NCBI RefSeq assembly: GCF_014174275.1
Contig: NZ_JABEQK010000006.1
Location: 62,001-126,000 of the forward strand
DNA: 64,000 nt
Source of the DNA: Gluconacetobacter takamatsuzukensis
Lineage (GTDB): Bacteria > Pseudomonadota > Alphaproteobacteria > Acetobacterales > Acetobacteraceae
Reading direction: 5' to 3'
The position numbers and the translations under genes were made by a program. Of this stretch, positions 45,772 to 53,979 are shown one piece after another (position 1 is the first letter of the stretch; each line of letters begins with the position of its first letter). The notes below the pieces were generated by a model, which did no database searches, was not told the origin of the DNA, and saw only the letters and a list, made by a program, of their open reading frames with translations.

Positions 45772-47070
45772 ATGTTTTTCAAACTCTGCACATTTCTGGC
45801 GCTCCTGCCTGTCCCCGCCTTGGCCGCCTGCCTGCCGACACTGGACGGCAGCAACCCCTGTCCCATCACGCTGCATCGGCCGCCCACCGTCCTGCTCTCG
45901 GCGATGGCGCAGATCGGGCGCAGTCTGTTTCACGACCCCGCCCTCTCCGGCTCGGGGCGGCAATCCTGCGCCTCCTGCCACGATCCCGCCCATCACTACG
46001 CCCCGGCCGGCTCGGCCGCCGTGGCACAGGGCGGCACCGACCTGACGCGGGACGGGCTGCGCGCGGTCCCGACCCTCACCTATCTGGAAACCCGCCCCGG
46101 CTTCAGCATCGGGCCAGACGATGCCGAGACCGAATCCGCCGCCACGCCGTCCACCGCCGCCATCGGCCCACACGGCGCCAAGACGGCACAGAACAATACC
46201 GATTCCGCCGCCAACCTGGTCCCGCAGGGCGGCCTGTTCTGGGACGGGCGCGCCGACACGCTGCAACAGCAGATCAACGGCCCCCTGTTCAACCCCGACG
46301 AGATGGCCTCCACCCGCGCCATCGTCCTGGCCCGCCTCGCGCGAGGCCCATACGCCCCGATGCTGCGCCGCCTGGGCGGCCCCGCCGTCGCCCGTTCGGA
46401 CGACCTGCTGCTGTCCGAAGCCCTGTTCGCCATCGCGCGCTATCAGATCGAAGACCCGTCCTTCCACCCCTATGCCAGCCCCTTCGACGACTGGCTGGAG
46501 GGCCGGGCCCGCATGACGCCCGCCCAGCGCCGCGGCTACTTGCTGTTCAATGACCCGGCAAAGGGCAATTGCGCCGCCTGCCACCCCGACCGCCCCCGAC
46601 CGGACGGCACGCCCCCGCTGCTGACCGACCATCAGTTCGAGGCCCTGGGCATTCCCCGCAACCGCACGCTAGCAGCCAACCGCGATCCCGCCTTTCACGA
46701 TCTGGGACTCTGCGGGCCGGTCCGCACCGACATGGTCGGCCGTGCCGACCTGTGCGGCCTGTTCGTCACACCGACCCTGCGCAATGCCGCCACTCGGCAC
46801 GCCTTTTTCCACAATGGCGTCTATCGCACGCTGGACGAGGTGATGGATTTCTACGTCCTGCGGGATGTCGCCCCCGACCGCATCTACCCGAAAGATCACG
46901 ACGGCCGGCCGATGCGGTACGACGACCTGCCGCCCCCCTATCACGCCAATCTCGACATCACCGACGCCCCGTTCGACCGCCATCCAGGCGACGCACCGGC
47001 CCTGACCCCGCGCGAGCGGCAGGACATCATCGCCTTCCTGCACATGCTCACCGACCATCCGGCCCGCTGA
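45772..47070 (+). CDS. Di-haem cytochrome c peroxidase/MauG family protein, exported
   Basis: The 432-residue protein starts at the ATG at 45772 and has a signal peptide (1-19, ending ALAA). It carries two c-type haem sites, C66-A-S-C69-H70 and C267-A-A-C270-H271, the mark of bacterial di-haem peroxidases and MauG-like enzymes. FWDGRADTLQQQINGPLFNPDEM is the conserved segment after haem 1, and LRNAATRHAFFHNGVYRTLDEVMDFY that around the C-terminal haem. A Ser/Thr/Ala-rich insert (about 117-148) is not typical. It either reduces hydrogen peroxide in the periplasm with electrons from cytochrome c or oxidises a protein partner. It follows the phosphoesterase gene after terminators. Confidence 0.92.
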   Translation: MFFKLCTFLALLPVPALAACLPTLDGSNPCPITLHRPPTVLLSAMAQIGRSLFHDPALSGSGRQSCASCHDPAHHYAPAGSAAVAQGGTDLTRDGLRAVPTLTYLETRPGFSIGPDDAETESAATPSTAAIGPHGAKTAQNNTDSAANLVPQGGLFWDGRADTLQQQINGPLFNPDEMASTRAIVLARLARGPYAPMLRRLGGPAVARSDDLLLSEALFAIARYQIEDPSFHPYASPFDDWLEGRARMTPAQRRGYLLFNDPAKGNCAACHPDRPRPDGTPPLLTDHQFEALGIPRNRTLAANRDPAFHDLGLCGPVRTDMVGRADLCGLFVTPTLRNAATRHAFFHNGVYRTLDEVMDFYVLRDVAPDRIYPKDHDGRPMRYDDLPPPYHANLDITDAPFDRHPGDAPALTPRERQDIIAFLHMLTDHPAR

Positions 47071-47155
47071 TCCAACGGATCACGGGTCCATCTGTCACGG
47101 GCGCCCATGTTATTCTATCGTTCGTTCCGTCGACCCACGAACAGAGAGACCGGCC

Positions 47156-47509
47156 ATGAGTCCGATTACCCGCCTGCAACCCGAAACCCGCCTGTGCGGC
47201 GCGACGATCCATAACGGGCTGGTCTACCTGGCCGGTCAGGTCACCGAGGACCCGTCGCTGGAAATCGAAGGACAGATGGCCGACATCCTGCGCCAGGTCG
47301 ACGCCCTGCTGGCCGAAGCCGGCACCGACAAGAGCCACCTGCTCTCGGTCCAGCTTTTCCTGGCCGACATGGACGATCTGGAAGGCATGAACCGCGCGTG
47401 GGACCACTGGCTGGACCGCGACAACAAGCCAGCCCGCGCAACCGTCGAAGCCCGTCTGGCCGACCCCGCCTGGCGCGTGGAACTGACGGGCATTGCTGCC
47501 ATCCCGTAA
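47156..47509 (+). CDS. Cytosolic RidA family protein
   Basis: The 117-residue protein is a single RidA domain without signal peptide: IHNGLVYLAGQVTED, IEGQMADILRQVDALLAEAGTDKSHLLSVQLFL and PARATVEARLADPAWRVELTGIAAIP, with the key Arg in KPARATVEA. It likely hydrolyses 2-aminoacrylate or similar imines. It is a second RidA in the window, 85 bases after the di-haem peroxidase gene and convergent with ilvE, whose PLP chemistry is a known target of protection by RidA. The family assignment is firm; the physiological substrate is not. Confidence 0.92.
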   Translation: MSPITRLQPETRLCGATIHNGLVYLAGQVTEDPSLEIEGQMADILRQVDALLAEAGTDKSHLLSVQLFLADMDDLEGMNRAWDHWLDRDNKPARATVEARLADPAWRVELTGIAAIP

Positions 47510-47521
47510 GGGGGCGCGTTT

Positions 47522-47550
47522 CAGGGGCTCTGCCCCTGACCCCGGCAAAG
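47522..47550. repeat. Intergenic hairpin repeat, copy 2
   Basis: CAGGGGC (47522-47528), loop TCT, GCCCCTG (47532-47538), then GACCCCGGCAAAG. Compared with the copy at 11187 the stem is one pair shorter in both arms, a compensated change. It lies 12 bases after the RidA stop. Confidence 0.6.
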
Positions 47551-47577
47551 GCCGGCGGCCTTTGCAAACCATCTTGT
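47545..47577 (+). terminator. Terminator after the cytosolic RidA gene
   Basis: GCAAAGGCC (47545-47553) and GGCCTTTGC (47557-47565) form a perfect nine-base-pair stem with loop GGC. After an 11-base gap a T-rich run (47573-47582) follows. Together with the preceding repeat hairpin it should stop plus-strand transcription before ilvE. Confidence 0.6.
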
Positions 47578-47595
47578 TTTTATTCAATAGATCGG

Positions 47596-47620
47596 AAAGG
47601 CGGGGCCTGGTTGCCCCGCC
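47596..47620 (-). terminator. Terminator of ilvE
   Basis: GGCGGGGC (47599-47606) and GCCCCGCC (47613-47620) pair perfectly around CTGGTT. Read on the minus strand the stem is followed by TTT. It lies 12 bases after the ilvE stop at 47633. Confidence 0.6.
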
Positions 47621-47632
47621 ATATCGTGTCGA

Positions 47633-48727
47633 TCAGTCGACGCGCTGGACCCAGCCATAAGGGTCCGGACGCTGGCCGCGCTGGATGCCGATCAGCGCAT
47701 CGCGCAGCCCTTCCGTCACCGGATCGGCCCCATTGCCGGCACCGATCACGATCTCCCCCCGATGCCCGCGGAAACGGCCGATCGAGGTCACGACCGCCGC
47801 CGTGCCACAAGCAAAGGCTTCCACCAGGCGCCCGCTGGCCGCATCTTCGTAGCATTGCTCGATGCTGTAGCGTTCCTCGCGCACCGTCAGCCCCTTGTCG
47901 CGCGCCAGCGTCAGCAGCGCGTCGCGGGTGATACCGGGCAGGATCGTGCCCCCCAGCGGCGGCGTGACCAGCGTGCCGTCCTTCATCACGAAGAAGATGT
48001 TCATGCCGCCCATCTCCTCGATCCACCGATGTTCGGCGGCATCCAGGAACAGCACCTGGTCGCAGTTCTGCGCCTTCGCCTCGCGCTGGGCCAGCAGGCT
48101 GGCGGCATAATTGCCGCCGCACTTGGCGGCGCCCGTGCCCCCGGGGGCGGCGCGGGTATAATCCTCCGACACCCAGACCGACACCGCACCACCGCTGAAA
48201 TACGCCCCGACGGGCGACGCGATGACGATGAACAGATATTCCGACGAGGGCTTCACGCCCAGGAAAGCCTCGCTCGCGATCATGAACGGCCGCAGATACA
48301 GGCTGGCGCTCTCGCCCGACGGAATCCAGTCGCGATCGACCCGCACCAATTCGCGCACCGCCTCCAGGAACAGCACATCGGGGACCTCGGCCATGGCCAT
48401 CCGCTCGGCCGACTGACGAAAGCGGCGGGCATTGGCATCGGGGCGGAACATCACCACGCCGCCATCGGCGGCGCGATAGGCCTTCATGCCCTCGAAGATC
48501 TCCTGCGCGTAGTGCAGCACCGCGGCGGCGGGGTCGAGCGCGATCGGCGCGCGTGCCTCGATCGTCGGGTTATGCCAACCCTGCCCTTCCTTGTAGCGGA
48601 CGACCGCCATGTGGTCGGTAAAGACGCGGCCGAACCCCGGATTGGCCAGCAGTTCCGTACGCCGTGCCGCCGATACCGGCGCGGGGTGCGGAATATGCGT
48701 GAAACGGAATTGATCGGCGCTATCCAT
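47633..48727 (-). CDS. ilvE: Branched-chain amino acid aminotransferase
   Basis: The 364-residue class IV PLP aminotransferase interconverts Leu, Ile and Val with their 2-oxo acids. It has the long form related to eukaryotic BCATs: FGRVFTDHMAVVRY, LHYAQEIFEGMKAYR, LYLRPFMIASE, the PLP lysine in GAAKCGGNYAASLLAQREAK, DAAEHRWIEEMGGMNIFF and EAFACGTAAVVTSIG. No signal peptide. It stands alone and is flanked by its own terminator. Confidence 0.95.
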   Translation of the reverse strand: MDSADQFRFTHIPHPAPVSAARRTELLANPGFGRVFTDHMAVVRYKEGQGWHNPTIEARAPIALDPAAAVLHYAQEIFEGMKAYRAADGGVVMFRPDANARRFRQSAERMAMAEVPDVLFLEAVRELVRVDRDWIPSGESASLYLRPFMIASEAFLGVKPSSEYLFIVIASPVGAYFSGGAVSVWVSEDYTRAAPGGTGAAKCGGNYAASLLAQREAKAQNCDQVLFLDAAEHRWIEEMGGMNIFFVMKDGTLVTPPLGGTILPGITRDALLTLARDKGLTVREERYSIEQCYEDAASGRLVEAFACGTAAVVTSIGRFRGHRGEIVIGAGNGADPVTEGLRDALIGIQRGQRPDPYGWVQRVD

Positions 48728-48850
48728 GATCCTGCTCTCTCACGACGAAACGATGCGTGCCGCATGCACGACAAGACAGGCACGCGCCACACGGCACGCC
48801 CCGACCGGTCAGAGTCCCCAGATCACGCGGCGCGTCAAGTCCGCGGGCCG

Positions 48851-49702
48851 TTACCCCAGCGTCGCGGCCACCTGCCGCCCGATACCGGCAAAGAGCGCGG
48901 CGAACTGCGCCTCGGTCGGCACACCGCCGCGCGTATAGACCGCCATGACCATCGGCCCACTGCCTCCGGGCCAGGCAATCGCAAGATCGCCGGCAATGTC
49001 CCTGCCGTTATTCCCCGTCTTGTCGCCCACGACCCAGTTGTCGGGCAGGCCCGCGCGCAGGCGGTTCTTTCCGGTCTGGCAATTGACCATCCAGTCCTTC
49101 AGCATCGCCCGCGATCCGTCCGACAGCACATCGCCCAGGACAAGATGCCGGACGATTCCGGCCATCGCCTCGGGCGTCGTCGTATTGCGCACCCCACCCA
49201 GGGGCGTGCGGTTCAGGAGGGGCTCGATATCGTCAAGGCGCGTCACGTCGTCGCCGAGCGCCCGCCAGAATCGCGTCAGCACGGCCGGGCCGCCGATACG
49301 CGCCAGAAGCTTGTTGGCACAGACATTGTCGCTGAATTCGACCGCCCCCGCGCACATCTCGCGCACCGACAATCTGCCACGGCCCAGATTCCGCTTCGCG
49401 ACGGGGGCATACATCTCCCCCATATCCGCCGCCGCAAAGCCGATGACCTCGTCAAGGTCCGCCTGCCCCCGGTCGACATGCGCCAGCACGCAGGCGGCCA
49501 GCGACGCCTTGAACGTGCTGCACATCACGAACCGTTCGTTCTGCCGCCAGGCAAAAATCTTTCCGCTGGAGATATTCCGGGCAAAAACGCCGACATTCCC
49601 GCCCGTCGCCCGCTCATACGCCGCGATCGGCCCCGCCGCCCCCGCATAGGCCGGAGACACAAGCAGGGCCGGCGCGGCTTGCAGAAAATCGCGGCGTCGC
49701 AT
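48851..49702 (-). CDS. Class A serine beta-lactamase with Tat-like signal
   Basis: The 283-residue protein has all four class A motifs: S62-T-F-K65 (Ambler S70-K73), S124-D125-N126 (SDN), E160 with N164 in EPLLN (Glu166/Asn170), and K228-T229-G230. It should hydrolyse beta-lactam antibiotics in the periplasm. The N-terminus MRRRDFLQAAPALLVSPAYAGA is a twin-arginine-type signal. I chose the ATG at 49702 because the AGGG ribosome site fits; the ATG three codons earlier is possible. Cys at Ambler 69 is present, but the partner Cys238 of carbapenemases is not (KTGNNG). It starts 11 bases after the nitroreductase stop and may be co-transcribed. Confidence 0.92.
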   Translation of the reverse strand: MRRRDFLQAAPALLVSPAYAGAAGPIAAYERATGGNVGVFARNISSGKIFAWRQNERFVMCSTFKASLAACVLAHVDRGQADLDEVIGFAAADMGEMYAPVAKRNLGRGRLSVREMCAGAVEFSDNVCANKLLARIGGPAVLTRFWRALGDDVTRLDDIEPLLNRTPLGGVRNTTTPEAMAGIVRHLVLGDVLSDGSRAMLKDWMVNCQTGKNRLRAGLPDNWVVGDKTGNNGRDIAGDLAIAWPGGSGPMVMAVYTRGGVPTEAQFAALFAGIGRQVAATLG

Positions 49703-49713
49703 GCGCGTCATCC

Positions 49714-50541
49714 CTATCGCAGCGCAAATCCCAACGCATCCAGCGCCTCGCGCAACCGGTCGCGACCGCTCAACGATTGCGGCCCGGCCACGCGGCGCAC
49801 CATGGCGTCGGACCATGCGCGCGGCGCCAGCCCCTGTTCGCGCTGGAAGGCCTCGTCGATCCCGTCATACCGCCCGATTGCCTCATCCTCGCCCGCGATG
49901 TCGTAGCGTTCGCGATGCAGCACGACCGATTGCGGCAGGCGCGGCTTGATCGCGGCAGGTCGGTCCGTGTCCGGATGGCCCACGCACATGCCAAAGACCG
50001 CCATGCACCGATCCGGCAGCCCCAGTTCGCGCGCCACCTGCTCCGGGTGATTGCGCAGGCCGCCGATATAGACGATCCCCAGCCCCTGGGCTTCGAGGAA
50101 GGCGGCAGCATTCTGCGCCGCCAGCGCTGCGTCGACGACGCCGACCAGGAACGTCTCCAGATAATCCAGCCCCTCGGTGGCATGCGACCGCTCCGCCCCC
50201 AGCCGCGCGAGCCGGGAGAGATCCACCAGCCAGGCCAGGAACAGCGGCGCCTGGCGGATATGCGCCTGCCCGCCGGCCAGTTCCGCCAGCCGCGCCCGCC
50301 GCCCGGCATCCTCGACCGCCACCACGCTCCACACCTGGAGGTTGGACGAGGTCGAAGCCGACTGCGCCGCCGCCACCGCCCCCTCCAGCACGCGCTCCGC
50401 CACCGGGTCGGGCCGATAGGCACGCACCGAGCGATGAGCCAGCAGATGGCGGAGCATCGCCTCGTCGGGCAGGCCGCCGGGCGCGGCACCCTCGCGGTAA
50501 CGCGCCGCCCACAGCGTCTTCAGCGTGGCCGCGTCAGACAT
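49714..50541 (-). CDS. Nitroreductase family NAD(P)H-dependent flavin oxidoreductase
   Basis: The 275-residue protein belongs to the NfsA/FRP-type nitroreductases: RHLLAHRSVRAYRPDPV, AAAQSASTSSNLQVWSVVAVED, YLETFLVGVVDAALAAQNAAAFLEAQGLGIVYIGG and LPQSVVLHRERYD. It binds FMN and reduces nitro compounds, quinones or flavins with NADPH. I chose the ATG at 50541, which overlaps the 3' end of the aldehyde dehydrogenase gene by eight bases, so the two are coupled. Natural substrate unknown; the context with aldehyde dehydrogenase, APH-fold kinase and SDR suggests a catabolic run. Confidence 0.92.
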   Translation of the reverse strand: MSDAATLKTLWAARYREGAAPGGLPDEAMLRHLLAHRSVRAYRPDPVAERVLEGAVAAAQSASTSSNLQVWSVVAVEDAGRRARLAELAGGQAHIRQAPLFLAWLVDLSRLARLGAERSHATEGLDYLETFLVGVVDAALAAQNAAAFLEAQGLGIVYIGGLRNHPEQVARELGLPDRCMAVFGMCVGHPDTDRPAAIKPRLPQSVVLHRERYDIAGEDEAIGRYDGIDEAFQREQGLAPRAWSDAMVRRVAGPQSLSGRDRLREALDALGFALR

Positions 50542-51979
50542 TGTAGTCACGGATCGTCACGAACCGGGTGTCCAGATACGCATCCAGCGCCTCGCTGCCG
50601 CCTTCCGAGCCATAGCCGGAATCGCCGATCCCGCCGAACGGCACTTCCGGCAGCGCCAGCCCCAGATGGTTCACCGTCAGCATCCCGGCCCGCACCTCGT
50701 CGCGCAGGCGGGCGGCCGTGGGCGCGGCGCCGGTAAAGGCATAGGCCGCCAGCCCGTAAGGCAGGCGATTGGCCTCGGCCAGCGCCTCGTCCAGCGTATC
50801 GAACGGGTTCATCAGCGCGACCGGGCCGAACGGCTCCTCGTTCATGATCCGCATGTCGGTGGTCAGGTCGGTCAGCACCGTCGGCGCGAAGAAATAGCCC
50901 GCATTGCCGATCCGCTGGCCCCCGGTCACAATCTTCGCCCCCTTGCCCGTCGCATCCCCGATCAGGGCCTCCATCGCTTCCACGCGCCGCACATTCGCCA
51001 GCGGTCCCATTTTCGTCTCGGGCAGCAACCCGTCTCCGACACGAATCTCCTTCGCCACGGCGGCGAACCGCTCCACGAACCGGCCGAAAACCGGGCGCTC
51101 CACCAGAAAACGGGTGGGCGAGACGCAAACCTGCCCGGCATTGCGGAATTTCGCCGCCGCCAGCGTCGCCGCCGCCCGGTCGATATCGGCATCGGCGCAG
51201 ATAATGGCCGGCCCATGCCCGCCCAGCTCCATCGTTGCCCGCTTCATGTGCGACCCCGCCAGCGCGGCCAGCATCTTCCCCACGACGGTCGAGCCGGTAA
51301 ACGTCACCTTGCGGATCGCCGGATGCGCGATCAGCATCTCCGAGATTTCCGAGGGCGTGCCATAGACCAGTCCGATCACCCCCGCCGGCACCCCGGCATC
51401 GGCAAAGGCGCGGATCAGCGCGGCCGGCGCGGCCGGCGTTTCCTCGGCGGCCTTGACGATGATCGAACAGCCGGTCGCCAGCGCCGCGCCGACCTTGCGC
51501 ACCACCTGGTTGACCGGGAAGTTCCATGGCGAGAACGCCGCCACCGGCCCCACCGGGCTGCGGATCACCGCCTGACTTACCCCCACCGCCCGCGACGGGA
51601 TCAGCCGCCCATAGGCCCGGCGCCCTTCCTCGGCCAGCCAGTCGATCGTATCCGCCGCCCCCAGCAATTCCGTCCGCGCCTCGGCCAGCGGCTTGCCCTG
51701 TTCCAGGGTCAGCACCGGGGCAATCCCGTCGACCCGCGCCCGCAGCAGCGTCGCCGCCTGGCGCATGATCCGATAGCGGTCGAACACCGACATGCGGCTC
51801 CACAGCGCAAAGCCCCGCTCGGCGGCAGCCACGGCGGCGGCCAGGTCGGGCTGGCCGGCATGGGCGACCCGCCCGATGACCTGCTCGGTCGCGGGATTGA
51901 CCACATCGATAAACCGCCCGTCCCGCGCCGCGGTCCACTGGCCGTCGATGAACAGCAAGGTATCCGGATAAGACGACAT
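50534..51979 (-). CDS. NAD(P)-dependent aldehyde dehydrogenase, succinate-semialdehyde type
   Basis: The 481-residue enzyme starts at the ATG at 51979 with ribosome site GGAGG. Features are SPWNFPVNQVVRKVGAAL (cofactor loop), FTGSTVVGKM, the general base in MELGGHGP and the catalytic cysteine in NAGQVCVSPTRF, with EEPFGPVALM near the end. It resembles GabD-type succinate-semialdehyde dehydrogenases and oxidises an aldehyde to an acid. It lies 76 bases after the APH-fold kinase gene on the same strand. The specific aldehyde is unknown. Confidence 0.92.
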   Translation of the reverse strand: MSSYPDTLLFIDGQWTAARDGRFIDVVNPATEQVIGRVAHAGQPDLAAAVAAAERGFALWSRMSVFDRYRIMRQAATLLRARVDGIAPVLTLEQGKPLAEARTELLGAADTIDWLAEEGRRAYGRLIPSRAVGVSQAVIRSPVGPVAAFSPWNFPVNQVVRKVGAALATGCSIIVKAAEETPAAPAALIRAFADAGVPAGVIGLVYGTPSEISEMLIAHPAIRKVTFTGSTVVGKMLAALAGSHMKRATMELGGHGPAIICADADIDRAAATLAAAKFRNAGQVCVSPTRFLVERPVFGRFVERFAAVAKEIRVGDGLLPETKMGPLANVRRVEAMEALIGDATGKGAKIVTGGQRIGNAGYFFAPTVLTDLTTDMRIMNEEPFGPVALMNPFDTLDEALAEANRLPYGLAAYAFTGAAPTAARLRDEVRAGMLTVNHLGLALPEVPFGGIGDSGYGSEGGSEALDAYLDTRFVTIRDYNV

Positions 51980-52055
51980 GTCGGGCAGCCTCCAGCAACT
52001 GGACGAATGGGACGGGAGCTTGCCGCATCCGCCCCTGCCGGTCAAAGAGGCCGCA

Positions 52056-53135
52056 TCAGCCTCCCTGCCGGCCGGCCCACGCCTCGCGGATCGCGTCCCG
52101 CCCCCTCCCGGGCGGCAGGGCCAGCGCCCAGTCCAGCGCCTGCCCGGCCTGCACGCTGTTGCGGCGGATATAATCGCGATTGGCGGGAAACAGCACGCTG
52201 CGCCACTCCGTCAGCAGCACACGCAGGACCAGCCGCGCCACCACCAGATCGAACAGCAATTCGATTTCCGCCGCCTCCGGCGTCACCACGGTCGCAAACC
52301 CGGCCAGCATCGCCGCCACGCCGCCCAGCGGGTCGCGACCTTCCCCCATCTGGTACGATGCAGCCACCGCCAGATCGTTGATGCGCGGGGCAAACACCGC
52401 ATCGCCGAAATCGACGATCCCCGCCACCCGCCCGGCATCATCCGCCGCAACCAGCAGGTTCGACCCGTTCAGGTCATTATGGATCGGCTGCCGGGGCAAC
52501 GCATCGACCAGCGGACGCACCCGGTCGCGAAACCGGTCGAGAAACCCCGCGATCGCCAGGCGGCGCGCCGGCTGCGGCACATGGGGCAGCAATCCCCCCA
52601 GGTCACCCACCCGCAGCGAATTCCACAGGACCGCCCGCTCCTGCCCCGGCGGCGCCATGTCCTGCAATGCCCGCGCCATCAGCCCGACCGCCCGCCCCGT
52701 CCCATGGGCCAGACGCGCCGACCGGGTGCCCGCGCCCATCGGCACGCCCTCCACCCACCCGACCATGCGCACCATCAGCCCTTCCGCGCCGGGCACGGTC
52801 AGGACGGCAATCGCCTCCCCCCCTCGGGCAGGGACAATCCCGGCCAGCCCGAACTCCCCTATTTCTCCGGCAAGACGCTCCATGATGCGCGAGACGAAGG
52901 CGGCATCCTCTGTCGTCTCGACCGCATTCATGACCTTCAGCACCGTCCGCCTTCCATCCGCGTCACGCAGCAGGAAATTGGCGTCCCGCTCCCCCGGCAG
53001 GGCGGTCGCGGACACGTCCAGCCCATAGACCGTCCACGCAATGTCCCGCGCCTGCGCCACATCGATGGCAGGCCGGTCGCAGCAGAACTGGGCAAAGGCC
53101 GCTTCCAGCCCCGCCGGCACCTCGGGACCCGTCAC
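52056..53135 (-). CDS. APH-fold phosphotransferase (hydroxylysine kinase/AGPHD1-like)
   Basis: The 359-residue protein starts at a GTG at 53135. It has the aminoglycoside-phosphotransferase fold: ATP lysine in RRTVLKVMNA, catalytic loop PIHNDLNGSNLLV with Asp and Asn, and metal Asp in GIVDFGDAVFAPRINDLAVAASY. The N-terminal DANFLLRDADGRRTVLKV and the arrangement resemble the AGPHD1/hydroxylysine kinase branch and the kinase domain of fused aminotransferases, more than antibiotic kinases. It starts 24 bases after the SDR stop. Phosphorylation of an amino alcohol or hydroxy-amino acid is the best guess, with the following aldehyde dehydrogenase acting downstream (inference). Confidence 0.85.
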   Translation of the reverse strand: MTGPEVPAGLEAAFAQFCCDRPAIDVAQARDIAWTVYGLDVSATALPGERDANFLLRDADGRRTVLKVMNAVETTEDAAFVSRIMERLAGEIGEFGLAGIVPARGGEAIAVLTVPGAEGLMVRMVGWVEGVPMGAGTRSARLAHGTGRAVGLMARALQDMAPPGQERAVLWNSLRVGDLGGLLPHVPQPARRLAIAGFLDRFRDRVRPLVDALPRQPIHNDLNGSNLLVAADDAGRVAGIVDFGDAVFAPRINDLAVAASYQMGEGRDPLGGVAAMLAGFATVVTPEAAEIELLFDLVVARLVLRVLLTEWRSVLFPANRDYIRRNSVQAGQALDWALALPPGRGRDAIREAWAGRQGG

Positions 53136-53159
53136 CGGCGCGCATGTCCAATCGGATTC

Positions 53160-53900
53160 TCAGACATGCTGGCCGCCATTGATATGGATCTCCGCCCCGT
53201 TGATGTAGGACGAGGCCGAGGAACACAGGAAATAGATCGTCTCGGCCACCTCGCGCGGCGCCCCCAGCCGCTTCATCGGCACGTCCGACGCCACAAGCTG
53301 GTCGGTCCCCGGCGAGAGGATCGCGGTCGAGATCTCACCCGGCGCGATCGCATTCACCCGCACGTTCCGCTGCCCCAGCTCGTTCGCCATTTCCCGGGTC
53401 AGCGCCGCCAGCCCGGCCTTCGATACCGCATAGGCCGCCCCGGCGAACGGATGCACGCGCGACCCGACGATCGAGGTGACATTGACGACCGAGCCCGAGG
53501 CCGCCTCCAGTTCCGGCGCCAGCGCCCGCACCAGCAGCGCGATCGAGACCAGGTTGACGTTCAGCACGCTGGCCCACACCGACAGGTCGCTCTCCAGCAC
53601 GCCCAGGCGCCCGCCATCGGGTCCCTTGGGCGAAATACCGGCATTATTGACCAGCGCATGCAGACGGCCGTCCGGCAGGCGGGCCCGCACCTCGTCCGCC
53701 AGCCGCGCGATGCCCGGCAGGTCGTTCAGGTCGGCGGTAATATGGCTCATGCGCGCGGCGGGCCATGCACAGGCCGGGTCGAACGGCTGCCGCGACACGG
53801 TCAGGATACGCCACCCCCGCTCCTGGAACAGCTTGACCGTCGCATGACCAATCCCCCGGCTGGCACCGGTCAGGAGCATGATCGGTTGATGGTCGGCCAT
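53160..53900 (-). CDS. Short-chain dehydrogenase/reductase
   Basis: The 246-residue classical SDR has the cofactor motif LTGASRGIGHA, the NNAG motif in LVNNAGISPKGPD, catalytic Ser in VTSIVGS, and the Tyr-Lys pair in AYAVSKAGLAAL. The C-terminal INGAEIHINGGQHV is usual. It uses NAD(P) to oxidise an alcohol or reduce a carbonyl; the substrate is unknown. First gene of a minus-strand run SDR-kinase-aldehyde dehydrogenase-nitroreductase-beta-lactamase, with short gaps throughout. Confidence 0.93.
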   Translation of the reverse strand: MADHQPIMLLTGASRGIGHATVKLFQERGWRILTVSRQPFDPACAWPAARMSHITADLNDLPGIARLADEVRARLPDGRLHALVNNAGISPKGPDGGRLGVLESDLSVWASVLNVNLVSIALLVRALAPELEAASGSVVNVTSIVGSRVHPFAGAAYAVSKAGLAALTREMANELGQRNVRVNAIAPGEISTAILSPGTDQLVASDVPMKRLGAPREVAETIYFLCSSASSYINGAEIHINGGQHV

Positions 53901-53979
53901 GTCCTCGAACCCTCCCCGCCCGTCGCGAGGCGATCATGCGCCGTGACCCTCGTCATGAACAAGGGCCATGGCGCAGGGG

